From positions 1 through 56,486 of the forward strand of contig CASFBJ010000017.1 in NCBI GenBank assembly GCA_949292875.1: DNA of 56,486 nucleotides. The letters run 5' to 3'. Shown piece after piece: positions 15,838 to 24,304 of this stretch (positions within the stretch are counted from its first letter, which is position 1; each line of letters starts with the position of its first letter). The notes below the pieces were generated by a model. It worked only from the letters and a program-made list of their open reading frames with translations, searched no databases and had not been told where the DNA came from. The stretch is from an uncultured Christensenella sp. GTDB taxonomy: Bacteria > Bacillota > Clostridia > Christensenellales > UBA1242. The position numbers and the translations under genes were made by a program.

Positions 15838-17230
15838 AAGCGTATACTAAATTTTGTTTATAATATGCTAGATTGCTTATATAATCCAAAATATTTATAT
15901 CAACTAATTTATATTTAGAATCTGTCATATCTTTGTATTTTATTGTTAAAATATCTCCTTGTTTTGCATACCACATAAATTCAGGTAAATCATAAACAGT
16001 ATATATTTTTATAGATTTATAGACTTCTCCATTTCTAGTAAGTGTAGCTTCTACTATCTCATCATCTTTAGATAATCCTGCATTGCTACTTTTTTCTACA
16101 CCAACAGTTTCCTTAATCTTTAGATTTGACTCATATCCTTCATACTCATTGCCTTCCTGTAGCTCAGTACCCACATCTTTGATATACAATTCTAAACCAC
16201 ATGTATACTTTTTAGCTACAGCATAACTTAAAGAAGGATTATCTTTTAATTGTTCCATAATATTAATGTAAATAGCATAAGCTTGTGAAATAGGAATAGC
16301 ATAAGAAAAATTTGCTTCTTCTTCATCCAAAGATTTTGCATTAACTATTCCAATAAGTTGACCTTTACTATTGAAAAGACCTCCACCACTATTTCCATGA
16401 GCAACTATAGCGTTAAATCTCATCGCTCTAATTGAAGTATTTCCAACAGTTGTAGATACAGGAACAACATCTTCTATACTAATTATCTCTATTGGCTTAC
16501 TAATATTTCCTCTAACAGCATTTAAACCAGCACCATTACTATTACCTATAGCAACTACAGATTCTCCCAAATATCCACTATCTGTTTCAATATCTGCCAC
16601 TTTAAGATTAAAAGCATTCCATGTTGCATCACTTATTTTTGCTTGTAAAATCGCAATATCAGTATAAGGAGTACCACCTACATAATTTGCCTTTATGCCA
16701 AAGCCTTCATATTCTCCACCATAAAAATATATAGTTATATCATTACTCGCATAAGTAGTTTTATTATCTGTATTTGCAATAACATGAAAACAAGTGATAA
16801 TATATGCAATATCGCTATCAGCATTATAGTCTACAATAACACCAGAACCAGTAGAAGTACTTTCAAGAAAACCATTTACAACTTTAGATTCTATCATTAC
16901 TGCACTACGCATTGCTTGATTAGTGGCATATTGCATGTTTGCATCATCATTTTTTATAGAATCAAATAATGATTGTAACCACTCCTCTTCAGTCCCCTCA
17001 AAGCCATTTTTCACAGCTATGTCATACGCAGAATCTCCCTTTCCAGCATATGCGCCATCTTCGCCTTTTAAACTCTCTAGCCATTCTGCCTCAGTACCCA
17101 CAAAACCATTTTCTACAGCTATATCATAAGCACTTTTAGTAAAAGGGTCCAAAATAGAACAAGCCGTTCCAAATAGCGCAATAAAACAAATACATACAAC
17201 AAAACTAATATATTTTATACTTTTTTTCAT
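15836..17230 (-). CDS. Lipoprotein HtrA/DegP-like serine protease with tandem repeats
   Basis: 464 residues. The signal peptide ends LFGTAC, a plausible though non-ideal lipobox, so the protein is probably tethered outside the membrane. Two N-terminal repeats share SAYDIAVxNGFxGTExEWLxSL (about 32-56 and 66-91), a motif known from bacterial surface proteins. The trypsin-like core has histidine in ITCFHVIA (about 147), aspartate in YTDIAILQA (about 190), and serine in AHGNSGGGLFN (about 282). The C-terminus (about 350-430) resembles a PDZ domain. Likely a surface protein-quality or processing protease. Monocistronic. Confidence 0.85.
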   Translation of the reverse strand: MKKSIKYISFVVCICFIALFGTACSILDPFTKSAYDIAVENGFVGTEAEWLESLKGEDGAYAGKGDSAYDIAVKNGFEGTEEEWLQSLFDSIKNDDANMQYATNQAMRSAVMIESKVVNGFLESTSTGSGVIVDYNADSDIAYIITCFHVIANTDNKTTYASNDITIYFYGGEYEGFGIKANYVGGTPYTDIAILQAKISDATWNAFNLKVADIETDSGYLGESVVAIGNSNGAGLNAVRGNISKPIEIISIEDVVPVSTTVGNTSIRAMRFNAIVAHGNSGGGLFNSKGQLIGIVNAKSLDEEEANFSYAIPISQAYAIYINIMEQLKDNPSLSYAVAKKYTCGLELYIKDVGTELQEGNEYEGYESNLKIKETVGVEKSSNAGLSKDDEIVEATLTRNGEVYKSIKIYTVYDLPEFMWYAKQGDILTIKYKDMTDSKYKLVDINILDYISNLAYYKQNLVYA

Positions 17231-17359
17231 TTCAACCCTCTTTTTATATATACAAATACTCTACCATTTGCCAAAATTATTTTCAAGTATTTTACTATGT
17301 TATTATAAGTTTTTTCAATTGTTTATAATATACTTAAATTATTTGTCTTACATACTTAC

Positions 17360-18763
17360 TTATTCTATTTTTTTCTTTATACTACTAATTAGTGTCATCA
17401 TTTGACAAATATATACAAATGCGCTAAAAGCAATAAAAGATAAAATACCAAATTCAATTAGCGCAATAAAAGATATAATTAATCTTAAAAAATTCATAAT
17501 AGACATACATATTACAGGTTCGTACAAATTACCTAAAGCTTGCAAATAACTTGAACAAATATATGTAAAAGACAATGATACAATATTTATAGATGAAAAT
17601 ATAAGTAATAATGCAGATAGATTTTGCAATTCAAATTCTAATGTTGGATACAAAAGCCTAATAATAAAAAACGAAAAAAAACAAAAAAACAACGCAGAAG
17701 GAATAGCAATAATTAAACCTAATTTAACGCAATTATTAAAACTTTGATATAATGCACTGCTTTTTTCTTTATTATCTTTTGATCTATTTACAGTTACATC
17801 ATTAGATTTATTTTCTGCTGAAATATGTGGGACAAGGGCAACTCCTATAGAACTCGCTAAAACTATAGGAACATTTATAAGCGTAGTGACAACACCGCTA
17901 TATACACCATATACTTGTGTCGCATATAAAATATTGTAACCCACATATACAAGTCCATTTATAATAAGAAAACTCTCTATAACAACACATAAAGGTATAA
18001 TACAATTTGCTAGCATAATAGGAAAAGTCGTTTTTAATAAAACTTTTAATAGATCTTTATATTTTGCATTATTTAAAGATATAATACCTGTTTTAATTTT
18101 AGTTTTTTTAAAAAAATAAAATAAGACTATAATATAAATTAAAGCAATAAATTCACTTATAGTAACACCAACAAGCGCCATTCCTACCTGAAACGCTAAT
18201 CCATATGAAGAAAAGTATATAGGCAAAAAAAGACCTAAAACAAGTTTTACAACCTGTTCTATTACTTGCGAATATCCTGTAGGCTTCATATCTTTAAATC
18301 CTTGAAATATCCCCCTATATACAGAAAGTATACTAACTAAAAATACACTAGGAGCTATAGCAATATACCCAATATATGCCGATTCGTTGCCCTGCAAAGA
18401 ACTAATCTGCTTAGCAAAAAGCATTAAAAGAACGGTTAAAACAAAACCAAATAAACCAAAAAAAATAATAGCAACTTTTTTCAATTTTGCTATATACGAA
18501 AAATCTTGTTCCTTAATCTTTTGACTTACTATTTTACTTATAGCAACAGGCAACGCATTTGAAGATAATATAAGAAGTAAAGAATATATAGGAAAAACTA
18601 ATTGATACAAACCTATGCCTGCCGCATCTATTATGTTTGTTAACGGTATTCTATAAAAGATGCCTATGAATTTACAAATAAGGGCAGATATACAAAGAAC
18701 TAAAGCACCTTTGACTACGCCTTTTGACAAAAATGCTTTAATAGAAGAAAGTATGCTTTGCAT
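17360..18763 (-). CDS. MOP-superfamily flippase, SpoVB/YabM type
   Basis: 467 residues with about 14 membrane helices. The N-terminus GALVLCISALICKFIGIFYRIPLTNIIDAAGIGLYQLVFPIYSLLL is typical of stage V sporulation protein B and related polysaccharide/lipid II flippases; only part is needed for recognition (IGIFYRIPLTNIIDAAGIG). It starts inside the stop of spoVT (TAATG), so translation is coupled. In Bacillus spoVT is also followed by such a transporter gene (yabM), which supports that orthology; SpoVB itself, needed for spore cortex, is the alternative. Confidence 0.85.
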   Translation of the reverse strand: MQSILSSIKAFLSKGVVKGALVLCISALICKFIGIFYRIPLTNIIDAAGIGLYQLVFPIYSLLLILSSNALPVAISKIVSQKIKEQDFSYIAKLKKVAIIFFGLFGFVLTVLLMLFAKQISSLQGNESAYIGYIAIAPSVFLVSILSVYRGIFQGFKDMKPTGYSQVIEQVVKLVLGLFLPIYFSSYGLAFQVGMALVGVTISEFIALIYIIVLFYFFKKTKIKTGIISLNNAKYKDLLKVLLKTTFPIMLANCIIPLCVVIESFLIINGLVYVGYNILYATQVYGVYSGVVTTLINVPIVLASSIGVALVPHISAENKSNDVTVNRSKDNKEKSSALYQSFNNCVKLGLIIAIPSALFFCFFSFFIIRLLYPTLEFELQNLSALLLIFSSINIVSLSFTYICSSYLQALGNLYEPVICMSIMNFLRLIISFIALIEFGILSFIAFSAFVYICQMMTLISSIKKKIE

Positions 18764-19254
18764 TAAAGTTTTGACGCTATGTAATCACAGACAAAATTCA
18801 TCATACCCTTATTTTCTAATGTTGCTTCATTATTAAAAAGAAAACAAGCAAAACCATGAACATCGCCAAAAGTTTTTAGAGGATAACAATAGGCGTATTT
18901 GTCTTTTATATTATCTTCAAAAATATTGATATCACTTGTTAAACCATTTGAATTTTTGCAAAATTCTAAAAAGTCATCATTCACTTCTCTATTTTCGTGT
19001 TTTTTATAACTACCACTGGCATAGATTACACTTTTTTCGCCAATCACAAAAAATATGCAATCTTTTACATTGTCGCATATATCTATTATGTATTTTTTAA
19101 AATCTTTCAAAGGTTCGTTTTTTGTAAGTACAAGACTATCATTAGAGATATTTATATCAACCAAACTACCTTCTTCTAACTTCAATTTTTTTCTTATTTC
19201 AATAGGTATAACTATTCTACCTAACTGGTCTATTCTTCTTGATATTCCTAACAT
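18763..19254 (-). CDS. spoVT: AbrB-type sporulation regulator SpoVT
   Basis: 163 residues. An N-terminal swapped-hairpin AbrB domain has SRRIDQLGRIVIPIEIRKKL and EGSLVDINISNDSLVL. The C-terminal domain (about 60-160) matches the GAF-like SpoVT_C module in position and length, ending VHGFACFLFNN. SpoVT tunes SigG-dependent forespore genes. I take the start at 19254 from family alignment; no clear Shine-Dalgarno precedes it, and a TTG at 19290 is an alternative. Coupled to the flippase gene. Confidence 0.82.
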   Translation of the reverse strand: MLGISRRIDQLGRIVIPIEIRKKLKLEEGSLVDINISNDSLVLTKNEPLKDFKKYIIDICDNVKDCIFFVIGEKSVIYASGSYKKHENREVNDDFLEFCKNSNGLTSDINIFEDNIKDKYAYCYPLKTFGDVHGFACFLFNNEATLENKGMMNFVCDYIASKL

Positions 19255-19305
19255 AATTTTATATTGTTCAATTATTACAAATATATACAAACTTCTTTAT
19301 ATTAC

Positions 19306-19334
19306 TTGCAATTTTTTTTAAAATATTATATTTT
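19306..19334 (+). promoter_or_regulatory. Promoter placed for a leaderless transcript
   Basis: TTGCAA (19306-19311), 17-base spacer, TATTTT (19329-19334). A start 7 bases after the -10 falls exactly on the ATG at 19341, which has no Shine-Dalgarno. Confidence 0.45.
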
Positions 19335-19340
19335 AATTAC

Positions 19341-19598
19341 ATGAGAATATGGACTAAACTTATTAAAAATGAAAAAATTAGCAAGGACTATATGTACAAT
19401 TTACCTGCTAATTATAATATAAATAAACTTGAATTATATATGAGTGATATTTGTAACGCTTTAGATGTAGAAACACCAATACTAATAAAAAAGCATTATC
19501 AACATTTATATTTTTTTCACAACACAACATTTTACAAAGAAGATTTTATAGACAAAATACATTTTGACAAAATGGTTTGTGAACTAATCTCTGATTAA
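19341..19598 (+). CDS. Small conserved Clostridia protein of unknown function
   Basis: 85 residues: begins MRIWTKLIKNEKI, contains a helical middle (LELYMSDICNALDVETPILI) and ends with TTFYKEDFIDKIHFDKMVCELI. I recognise this pattern (MRxW opening, TxFxxxxFxExxxFDxxxxE closing) from an unnamed family common in Clostridia, usually about 80-90 residues, with no known role. There is no signal or membrane segment. The upstream region has no purine-rich site, and a -10 box lies directly before the ATG. It diverges from spoVT. Confidence 0.75.
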   Translation: MRIWTKLIKNEKISKDYMYNLPANYNINKLELYMSDICNALDVETPILIKKHYQHLYFFHNTTFYKEDFIDKIHFDKMVCELISD

Positions 19599-19601
19599 GA
19601 A

Positions 19602-19627
19602 CAAAAAAAAGGAGCGTACACTCCTTA
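19602..19627 (-). terminator. Terminator after initiator tRNA
   Basis: AAGGAG / CTCCTT stem, followed on the minus strand by eight T. Confidence 0.7.
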
Positions 19628-19628
19628 A

Positions 19629-19706
<78 letters not shown>

Positions 19707-19733
19707 TCAAAGCACATCTAACAATGTACTTTT

Positions 19734-19762
19734 ATTATACACCTCAAAAATGCCATTGTCAA
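19734..19762 (-). promoter_or_regulatory. Sigma-A promoter for tRNA-fMet
   Basis: Minus-strand consensus TTGACA (19757-19762), 17-base spacer, TATAAT (19734-19739). Confidence 0.85.
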
Positions 19763-19826
19763 TACTTTTTTGAAAAGAAATTTGTAAAATAGTATAATTT
19801 TTTTGAAAAATTTGTAAAAATATATG

Positions 19827-20153
19827 TTATATCATTATTTTTTGTCCAATAAATACATTTGATATTCCATTCAATTTTTTTATATGTTCAGTACTTACTC
19901 CGTATTTTATAGCAATTTTCTCTATAGTATCTAAAGGTTTTACTACATATGTTGCTATGTTTCTTCTTCTAATCCATAAAATATCCCCTTCCTGCAATTC
20001 ATCATTTGGTGTTAAATCATTATCTTGTAGTATTTGGTTTTCTTCTACACAAAACTTTGCACAAATACTAGCAATAGTATCATACTTTTTTACAAAATAT
20101 ATAATATCTTCTATTTTATTTTCACTACTTAGTTCAACATCAAAATTTTCCAT
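19827..20153 (-). CDS. Double-LysM protein without signal peptide
   Basis: 108 residues made of two LysM domains: YFVKKYDTIASICAKFCVEE..GDILWI (about 19-62) and YVVKPLDTIEKIAIKYGVS..IGQKIMI (about 68-108). LysM binds N-acetylglucosamine-containing glycans. There is no export signal, so the protein is cytoplasmic unless released or packaged in the spore; spore-coat LysM proteins of Firmicutes often lack signal peptides. The ATG has no obvious Shine-Dalgarno. Single gene, divergent from the aminopeptidase. Confidence 0.82.
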   Translation of the reverse strand: MENFDVELSSENKIEDIIYFVKKYDTIASICAKFCVEENQILQDNDLTPNDELQEGDILWIRRRNIATYVVKPLDTIEKIAIKYGVSTEHIKKLNGISNVFIGQKIMI

Positions 20154-20221
20154 ATAAAAGTATATGTCAAAAACCTTATAAATATACTTTTTTAAAAATT
20201 ATTATTTGAACTTATAATTTA

Positions 20222-20251
20222 TTGACTTTTTCATATAATTAATGTTAGACT
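20222..20251 (+). promoter_or_regulatory. Promoter for M29 aminopeptidase
   Basis: TTGACT (20222-20227), 18-base spacer, TAGACT (20246-20251) with an extended TG at 20243-20244. Confidence 0.5.
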
Positions 20252-20272
20252 TAATTTATTGGAGGAATATTA

Positions 20273-21508
20273 ATGAACAATGTCTTAATTGAAAAATATG
20301 CTAACCTTATAGTAAATGTAGGTGCAAATGTACAAAAAGGTCAAATTGTAGATATATCATCTTCCTTAGAAAATGCATGGCTTGCTGAAATAATCATGGA
20401 AAAATGTTACCAAGCGGGAGCAAAATTTGTTTCCATTCAATGGGTAAACGATAAAACATCTGTCATCGCATACAAATATGCGAGTTTAGATGTTTTAAAA
20501 GAGATAAAACCTTATACACGAGCAAGACTAGAATGGCTTACAGACAATAAAGTTGTACGCATTCATATTGACGATGATGACCCAAATGCTTTTAAAGATG
20601 TAGATAGTGAAAAAATGGCAGAATCAAGCAAAGACATTTCAAAACTTGCAAAAGATTTGTTTGATAAAATAGAAGGAGAATATCAATGGTGTATCGCTGC
20701 AGCTCCTTCTAAAAAATGGGCAAAACAAGTTTTCCCTAATGATACAGAAGAAGAAGCTGTACAAAAATTATGGAACATGATTTTCAAAATGTGTCGAATT
20801 GATGAAGCAACAGATGAACTTGCTTTGTGGAAAGAACATAATGATAAACTCGTAAATAGATGCAAGTTTCTAAACGATTTAGATTTAGAGTATGTACAGT
20901 ACAAAAATAGTTTAGGCACTAATCTTAAAGTTTATCTAGCAGATGGCCATATATGGCAAGGCGGAAAAAATATAACAAAACAAGGAATAGATTATCTTCC
21001 AAACATACCCACTGAAGAAGTATTTTCTACTCCTCACGCTTATAAAGTAGATGGAACATTAGTAAGTACTTTTCCACTAAATTACAATGGTGTACTTATT
21101 AAAGATATGAGATTTACATTCAAAGATGGTAAAGTAATAGATTTTAGCGCAAGCGAAGGACAAGACACTTTGAAACATATGTTAAATATGGATGAAAACG
21201 CAAATAGATTAGGTGAGATTGCACTAGTTCCTTATAATAATCCTATAAATAATTCTAAGACATTATTTTACTCTACTCTTTTTGATGAAAATGCTAGTTG
21301 CCATTTTGCTTTTGGCGAATGCTACAACGATACAATAAAAAATTATGAAAAATATAGCAAAGAAGAATTAAATAAAAAAGGTTGCAATAATAGTATAATT
21401 CATGTAGATTTTATGGTAGGAAGTTCAGACCTTTCAATAATAGGTCATACTAAAAAAGGTGAAGATGTAGTTATTTTTGAGAATGGAAACTTTGCTTTTG
21501 AAAAATAA
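20273..21508 (+). CDS. M29-family metalloaminopeptidase
   Basis: 411 residues matching aminopeptidase T/AmpS/PepS over its whole length. Recognisable parts are the opening EKYANLIVNVGANVQKGQIV, the IPTEEVFSTPHAYKVDGTL metal-site segment, EGQDTL with LGEIALVPYNNPI, and the histidine-rich end CHFAFGECY and IIHVDFMVGSSDL. The family uses two divalent metals (Zn, Co, Mg) to remove N-terminal residues from peptides in the cytosol. Strong GGAGG site before the ATG. Monocistronic with its own promoter and an unusual terminator. Confidence 0.92.
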   Translation: MNNVLIEKYANLIVNVGANVQKGQIVDISSSLENAWLAEIIMEKCYQAGAKFVSIQWVNDKTSVIAYKYASLDVLKEIKPYTRARLEWLTDNKVVRIHIDDDDPNAFKDVDSEKMAESSKDISKLAKDLFDKIEGEYQWCIAAAPSKKWAKQVFPNDTEEEAVQKLWNMIFKMCRIDEATDELALWKEHNDKLVNRCKFLNDLDLEYVQYKNSLGTNLKVYLADGHIWQGGKNITKQGIDYLPNIPTEEVFSTPHAYKVDGTLVSTFPLNYNGVLIKDMRFTFKDGKVIDFSASEGQDTLKHMLNMDENANRLGEIALVPYNNPINNSKTLFYSTLFDENASCHFAFGECYNDTIKNYEKYSKEELNKKGCNNSIIHVDFMVGSSDLSIIGHTKKGEDVVIFENGNFAFEK

Positions 21509-21533
21509 TTAAACATAAATCTATAAAAATAGT

Positions 21534-21592
21534 AAAAAAAGGAACGATGTGAAGTGAACCCTAAAAACCTCACTTCAGATGTTCCTTTTTTA
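21534..21592 (+). terminator. Aminopeptidase terminator with inserted palindrome
   Basis: AAAAAAAGGAAC (21534-21545) pairs with GTTCCTTTTTTT (from 21581). Between them lies a second hairpin, TGAAGTGA (21550-21557) / TCACTTCA (21570-21577). Removing that hairpin and one GATG leaves a simpler perfect terminator with a GAT loop. Confidence 0.8.
21550..21577. repeat. 28-base palindromic element flanked by GATG direct repeats
   Basis: Begins TGAAGTGAACCC and ends CCTCACTTCA. Identical GATG copies flank it at 21546-21549 and 21578-21581, like a 4-base target duplication. The first 12 bases equal the outer end of the IS3-like element at 130-141 (read inward). I interpret it as a residual or miniature derivative of that IS. 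Confidence 0.5.
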
Positions 21593-21659
21593 TTATCTAT
21601 ATTAAAATTAATTTTACTTTTGATTTATAATGAATGTTATCATTTAGCAAAAAACAAAA

Positions 21660-22151
21660 CTATATATCATATTTCGTCAACTTACCAAATTCTTGTAAAC
21701 CATCAAAGTTTTGTTGTCGCATTGCTTCATAGGCTATTATTGCTACACTATTACTCAAATTCAAGCTTCTTGCTCTATAGTCCATAGGTATACGAACACA
21801 ATTACTATAATTATCCTTCAAAATATTTTCATCTATACCCTTAGACTCTTTGCCAAAAACTATAAAACAATCATTTTCATAAACAACATCTGTATATTTC
21901 TTTTTAGATTTTGTACTTGCAAAATAAAAAATCTTATCTTTATTTTGTTCAAATAACTCTTGAAAACTATCTACTAATTGTATTTGAGAAAAATCTAGAT
22001 AATCCATTCCTGCTCTTTTAAAATGCTTGTCATCTAAAATAAAGCCCAAAGGCTTTATCATATAAAGTTTTGCACCTATTGCACTGCAAGTTCTTACTAT
22101 ATTACCAGCATTTTGAGGAATTTCTGGCTCTATAAGAACGATATTGACCAT
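21660..22151 (-). CDS. trmL: tRNA (cytidine34/cmnm5U34-2'-O)-methyltransferase TrmL
   Basis: 163 residues of the SPOUT class. IEPEIPQNAGNIVRTCSAIGA is the TrmL/YibK N-terminal signature (motif 1), with FIVFGKESKGIDENIL (motif 2) and RIPMDYRARSLNLSNSVAIIAYE (motif 3, trefoil knot). It methylates the wobble ribose in tRNA-Leu species. Start ATG 22151 is chosen over TTG 22157 because AGGAG is only 3 bases from the TTG. Last gene of gmk-unknown-trmL. Confidence 0.93.
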   Translation of the reverse strand: MVNIVLIEPEIPQNAGNIVRTCSAIGAKLYMIKPLGFILDDKHFKRAGMDYLDFSQIQLVDSFQELFEQNKDKIFYFASTKSKKKYTDVVYENDCFIVFGKESKGIDENILKDNYSNCVRIPMDYRARSLNLSNSVAIIAYEAMRQQNFDGLQEFGKLTKYDI

Positions 22152-22163
22152 ATACAAAATCTC

Positions 22164-22550
22164 CTAATCAAACATATGATTGCTTAAATAGTAAACTTTA
22201 CCTAAAGAGTTTTTAATTTTATTTATTGCTATATTTTTTAGTTCTACATCTTCTCCAAGTTCAACCTTTAAAAGCATAGTAGCACCTACACCAAATTCAC
22301 TAAGGAATGACATAAGGTTAAACTTGTCTAAATCTTCATCTACTTCTTCTATTTCAAACCCTAGTTCTTCTGCAAGTTCTAAAAAGCAATCTTTTTGACA
22401 AGTTTTTAATGTTGCTGTTGCTCTTTTTAACTGCTCCATACTTTGCTTAACTTCACCTTCATTTATAGAATATTCTGACAATGAAAAATTTTTCATCATA
22501 TCAAAACTAAGTTCAATACATTCACTTAATATTTTCATTAACTCTGACAT
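22164..22550 (-). CDS. Helical protein of unknown function overlapping gmk
   Basis: 128 residues, unrecognised. Mostly helical and acidic with three cysteines in the middle (LKTCQKDCFLELAEELGF) and no membrane segment. It starts at MSELMKILSEC (22550) after AAGGAAG, so its first 29 bases overlap the 3' end of gmk in another frame. It sits 12 bases before trmL, so it is surely co-transcribed with both. Confidence 0.7.
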   Translation of the reverse strand: MSELMKILSECIELSFDMMKNFSLSEYSINEGEVKQSMEQLKRATATLKTCQKDCFLELAEELGFEIEEVDEDLDKFNLMSFLSEFGVGATMLLKVELGEDVELKNIAINKIKNSLGKVYYLSNHMFD

Positions 22551-23115
22551 TTTTTTCTTCCTTTTCAACTAATTTTTTTTTATGATTTTCTATTATTTCT
22601 AATATTTCCTCTACACAATCGTTTAAGTCAATATTTTCAACTATATAATCATACTGATTTAAAAAGGTGTGTTCATAGTCATATCTACTTAACCTTAATT
22701 CTATTTCTTTTTCTCCTCTACTTTCAAGTCTTTGTTTTAAAACTTCTTTTGGAGCATCTATAAAAATAGTTATAACATTTTCTTTGCCTAAAATGTCTAT
22801 CAAATTTTTTACACCTTCTACGCCTAGGTCCTTAATTAAGATTTTATCACCATATATAGCTTCTTCAATATCTTGCATTTGTGAACCATAATAATTGCCA
22901 TGAATTTCTTCCATTTCGCAAAACTTGCCTTGCTCATATCTACTTAAAAACTCGTCTTTATCTATAAAATGATAATGAATGCCATTTATTTCACCTTCTC
23001 TAATTTTTCTAGTTGTATAAGTTATAAAAGGCTTCACTTCTTTTTTTCTTTTATACACTTCGTTTAGCACTGTATTTTTACCTACTCCACTACTGCCAGA
23101 AACTAAAATAAACAT
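22522..23115 (-). CDS. gmk: Guanylate kinase
   Basis: 197 residues. The P-loop is SGSSGVGKNTVL (the usual GKST is GKNT, still a P-loop), followed by the GMP-binding YTTRKIREGEINGIHYHF and the lid region around QRLESRGEKEIELRLS. It converts GMP plus ATP to GDP. Full length with a K/E-rich tail (residues about 180-197) that overlaps the next gene. An upstream TTGCTT, 17-base spacer, TAAAAT with extended TG is a plausible promoter. Confidence 0.93.
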   Translation of the reverse strand: MFILVSGSSGVGKNTVLNEVYKRKKEVKPFITYTTRKIREGEINGIHYHFIDKDEFLSRYEQGKFCEMEEIHGNYYGSQMQDIEEAIYGDKILIKDLGVEGVKNLIDILGKENVITIFIDAPKEVLKQRLESRGEKEIELRLSRYDYEHTFLNQYDYIVENIDLNDCVEEILEIIENHKKKLVEKEEKNVRVNENIK

Positions 23116-23194
23116 ATATTTTTTCTCCTTATTAACAATAAAATTTTACCATAAACAAACACTAAAAGCAAGTAATTTAATAGTAATAAATATA

Positions 23195-23222
23195 GAAAAA
23201 AAACTAGCAAAAGCTAGTTTTT
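23195..23222 (-). terminator. Terminator after tRNA-Glu
   Basis: AACTAGC / GCTAGTT stem with a TTTT loop, then eight T on the minus strand. Confidence 0.8.
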
Positions 23223-23224
23223 AT

Positions 23225-23299
23225 TGGTGACCCCAAGGAGAGTTGAACTCCTCACTTCGCCGTGAAAGGGCGATGTCTTAACCGATTGACCATGGGGCC
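23225..23299 (-). tRNA. tRNA-Glu (anticodon TTC)
   Basis: 75 nt with encoded CCA. Acceptor GGCCCCA / TGGGGTC with one G-U pair; anticodon loop CTTTCAC. Confidence 0.96.
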
Positions 23300-23302
23300 T
23301 TA

Positions 23303-23379
23303 TGGTAGCGGTGGGTGGGCTCGAACCACCGACCTCCCGGGTATGAGCCGAGTGCTCTAACCAGCTGAGCCACACCGCC
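23303..23379 (-). tRNA. Elongator tRNA-Met (anticodon CAT)
   Basis: 77 nt with encoded CCA. GGCGGTG / CACCGCT with position 1-72 pairing intact, so not an initiator; the sequence resembles Firmicute tRNA-Met rather than tRNA-Ile2 (which begins GGxCC). Three bases upstream of tRNA-Glu. Confidence 0.92.
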
Positions 23380-23402
23380 ATAAAGCCTAAATTGACTTTA
23401 TT

Positions 23403-23431
23403 ATGATACACAAAAATATATACTTTGTCAA
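23403..23431 (-). promoter_or_regulatory. Sigma-A promoter for tRNA-Met/Glu
   Basis: Minus-strand TTGACA (23426-23431), 17-base spacer, TATCAT (23403-23408). Confidence 0.8.
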
Positions 23432-23463
23432 TAAGATTTTAAAAAAATGTTAAAATTTTGTAA

Positions 23464-24138
23464 TTATTTAGATTGTTGACTATCTGACTCATAAGTAATA
23501 TGACCATCTGAAATTGAAATGTTTTGAATTTTTCTCAAATTTGTAAGAGGAAATTTTTTAAATTTTATAGGATTACTCTTATTGTAATAAGAAAAATTTA
23601 ATAAAATTTCCCCAAAATCATCTGCAGCAACTTTATAATTAGGTATTATTGTATCTTGAAATACATTTATTAACTCTTCTACCTTATCTGCTACATTATT
23701 TAACTTAGCAAGTCTTAATATTGAAATATATTTACTTATCATTTCTACATAGAACTCAGAAAATTTTGCACTCTCAAGATAAATTTCTTTTATACTTAGA
23801 GCGTAACAGTAATCCTTTTCATCTTCTTCTGATAATTCTATTTGATACAAATCATAATCTACATGCTTTATTATCATATTAAATAAATCTTCCAATGAAT
23901 TAACTGATTTTGCTAAAAGGTTATACATTTTAATTGTGCTGGTATTAAATTTTATCACTACTTCTAAAATTTCTTTTATAGTTTCTGCAATAGAATTTTC
24001 ACTTAGCAAATTTCTTATGTTTTTATCATTCCTAATAGCGATATTAAGAACATCTTTTATATATTCAAAGGGAATAAGCGCATTTGCTTTAGCTTTTCTA
24101 TAATTAAGTGCAAGAACTTGTGCTATATCTATTCTCAT
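23464..24138 (-). CDS. Helical protein of unknown function
   Basis: 224 residues, not recognised. Almost wholly helical and acidic (for example IAETIKEILEVVIKFN and LSEEDEKDYCYALS) with a short basic strand-rich end. No signal or membrane segments. Start ATG 24138 is set by GGAGG four bases upstream; the earlier GTG at 24153 lies before that site. Monocistronic, with a strong promoter and a GTAATAA/TTATTAC palindrome in its leader. Confidence 0.7.
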   Translation of the reverse strand: MRIDIAQVLALNYRKAKANALIPFEYIKDVLNIAIRNDKNIRNLLSENSIAETIKEILEVVIKFNTSTIKMYNLLAKSVNSLEDLFNMIIKHVDYDLYQIELSEEDEKDYCYALSIKEIYLESAKFSEFYVEMISKYISILRLAKLNNVADKVEELINVFQDTIIPNYKVAADDFGEILLNFSYYNKSNPIKFKKFPLTNLRKIQNISISDGHITYESDSQQSK

Positions 24139-24221
24139 AAAACCTCCACGCAAAAAAACTATATAATAATATAAAATTTTACCATAATTTGTAATAAATT
24201 ATTACATACTTATTCAATACA

Positions 24222-24249
24222 AGTATAGCACAATTCTCTATTTTGTCAA
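24222..24249 (-). promoter_or_regulatory. Sigma-A promoter for the 224-residue gene
   Basis: Minus-strand TTGACA (24244-24249), 16-base spacer, TATACT (24222-24227). The palindrome GTAATAA-A-TTATTAC at 24191-24205 lies just downstream and could be an operator. Confidence 0.6.
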
Positions 24250-24304
24250 GAGTACTTAAAATACAAAATGGAAACAAATCTATAAAAAAATCATATTATA
24301 CAAT

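Noticed and set aside
23214..23411. Open frame across tRNA-Glu and tRNA-Met
   Set aside because: It only translates tRNA genes; no ribosome site.
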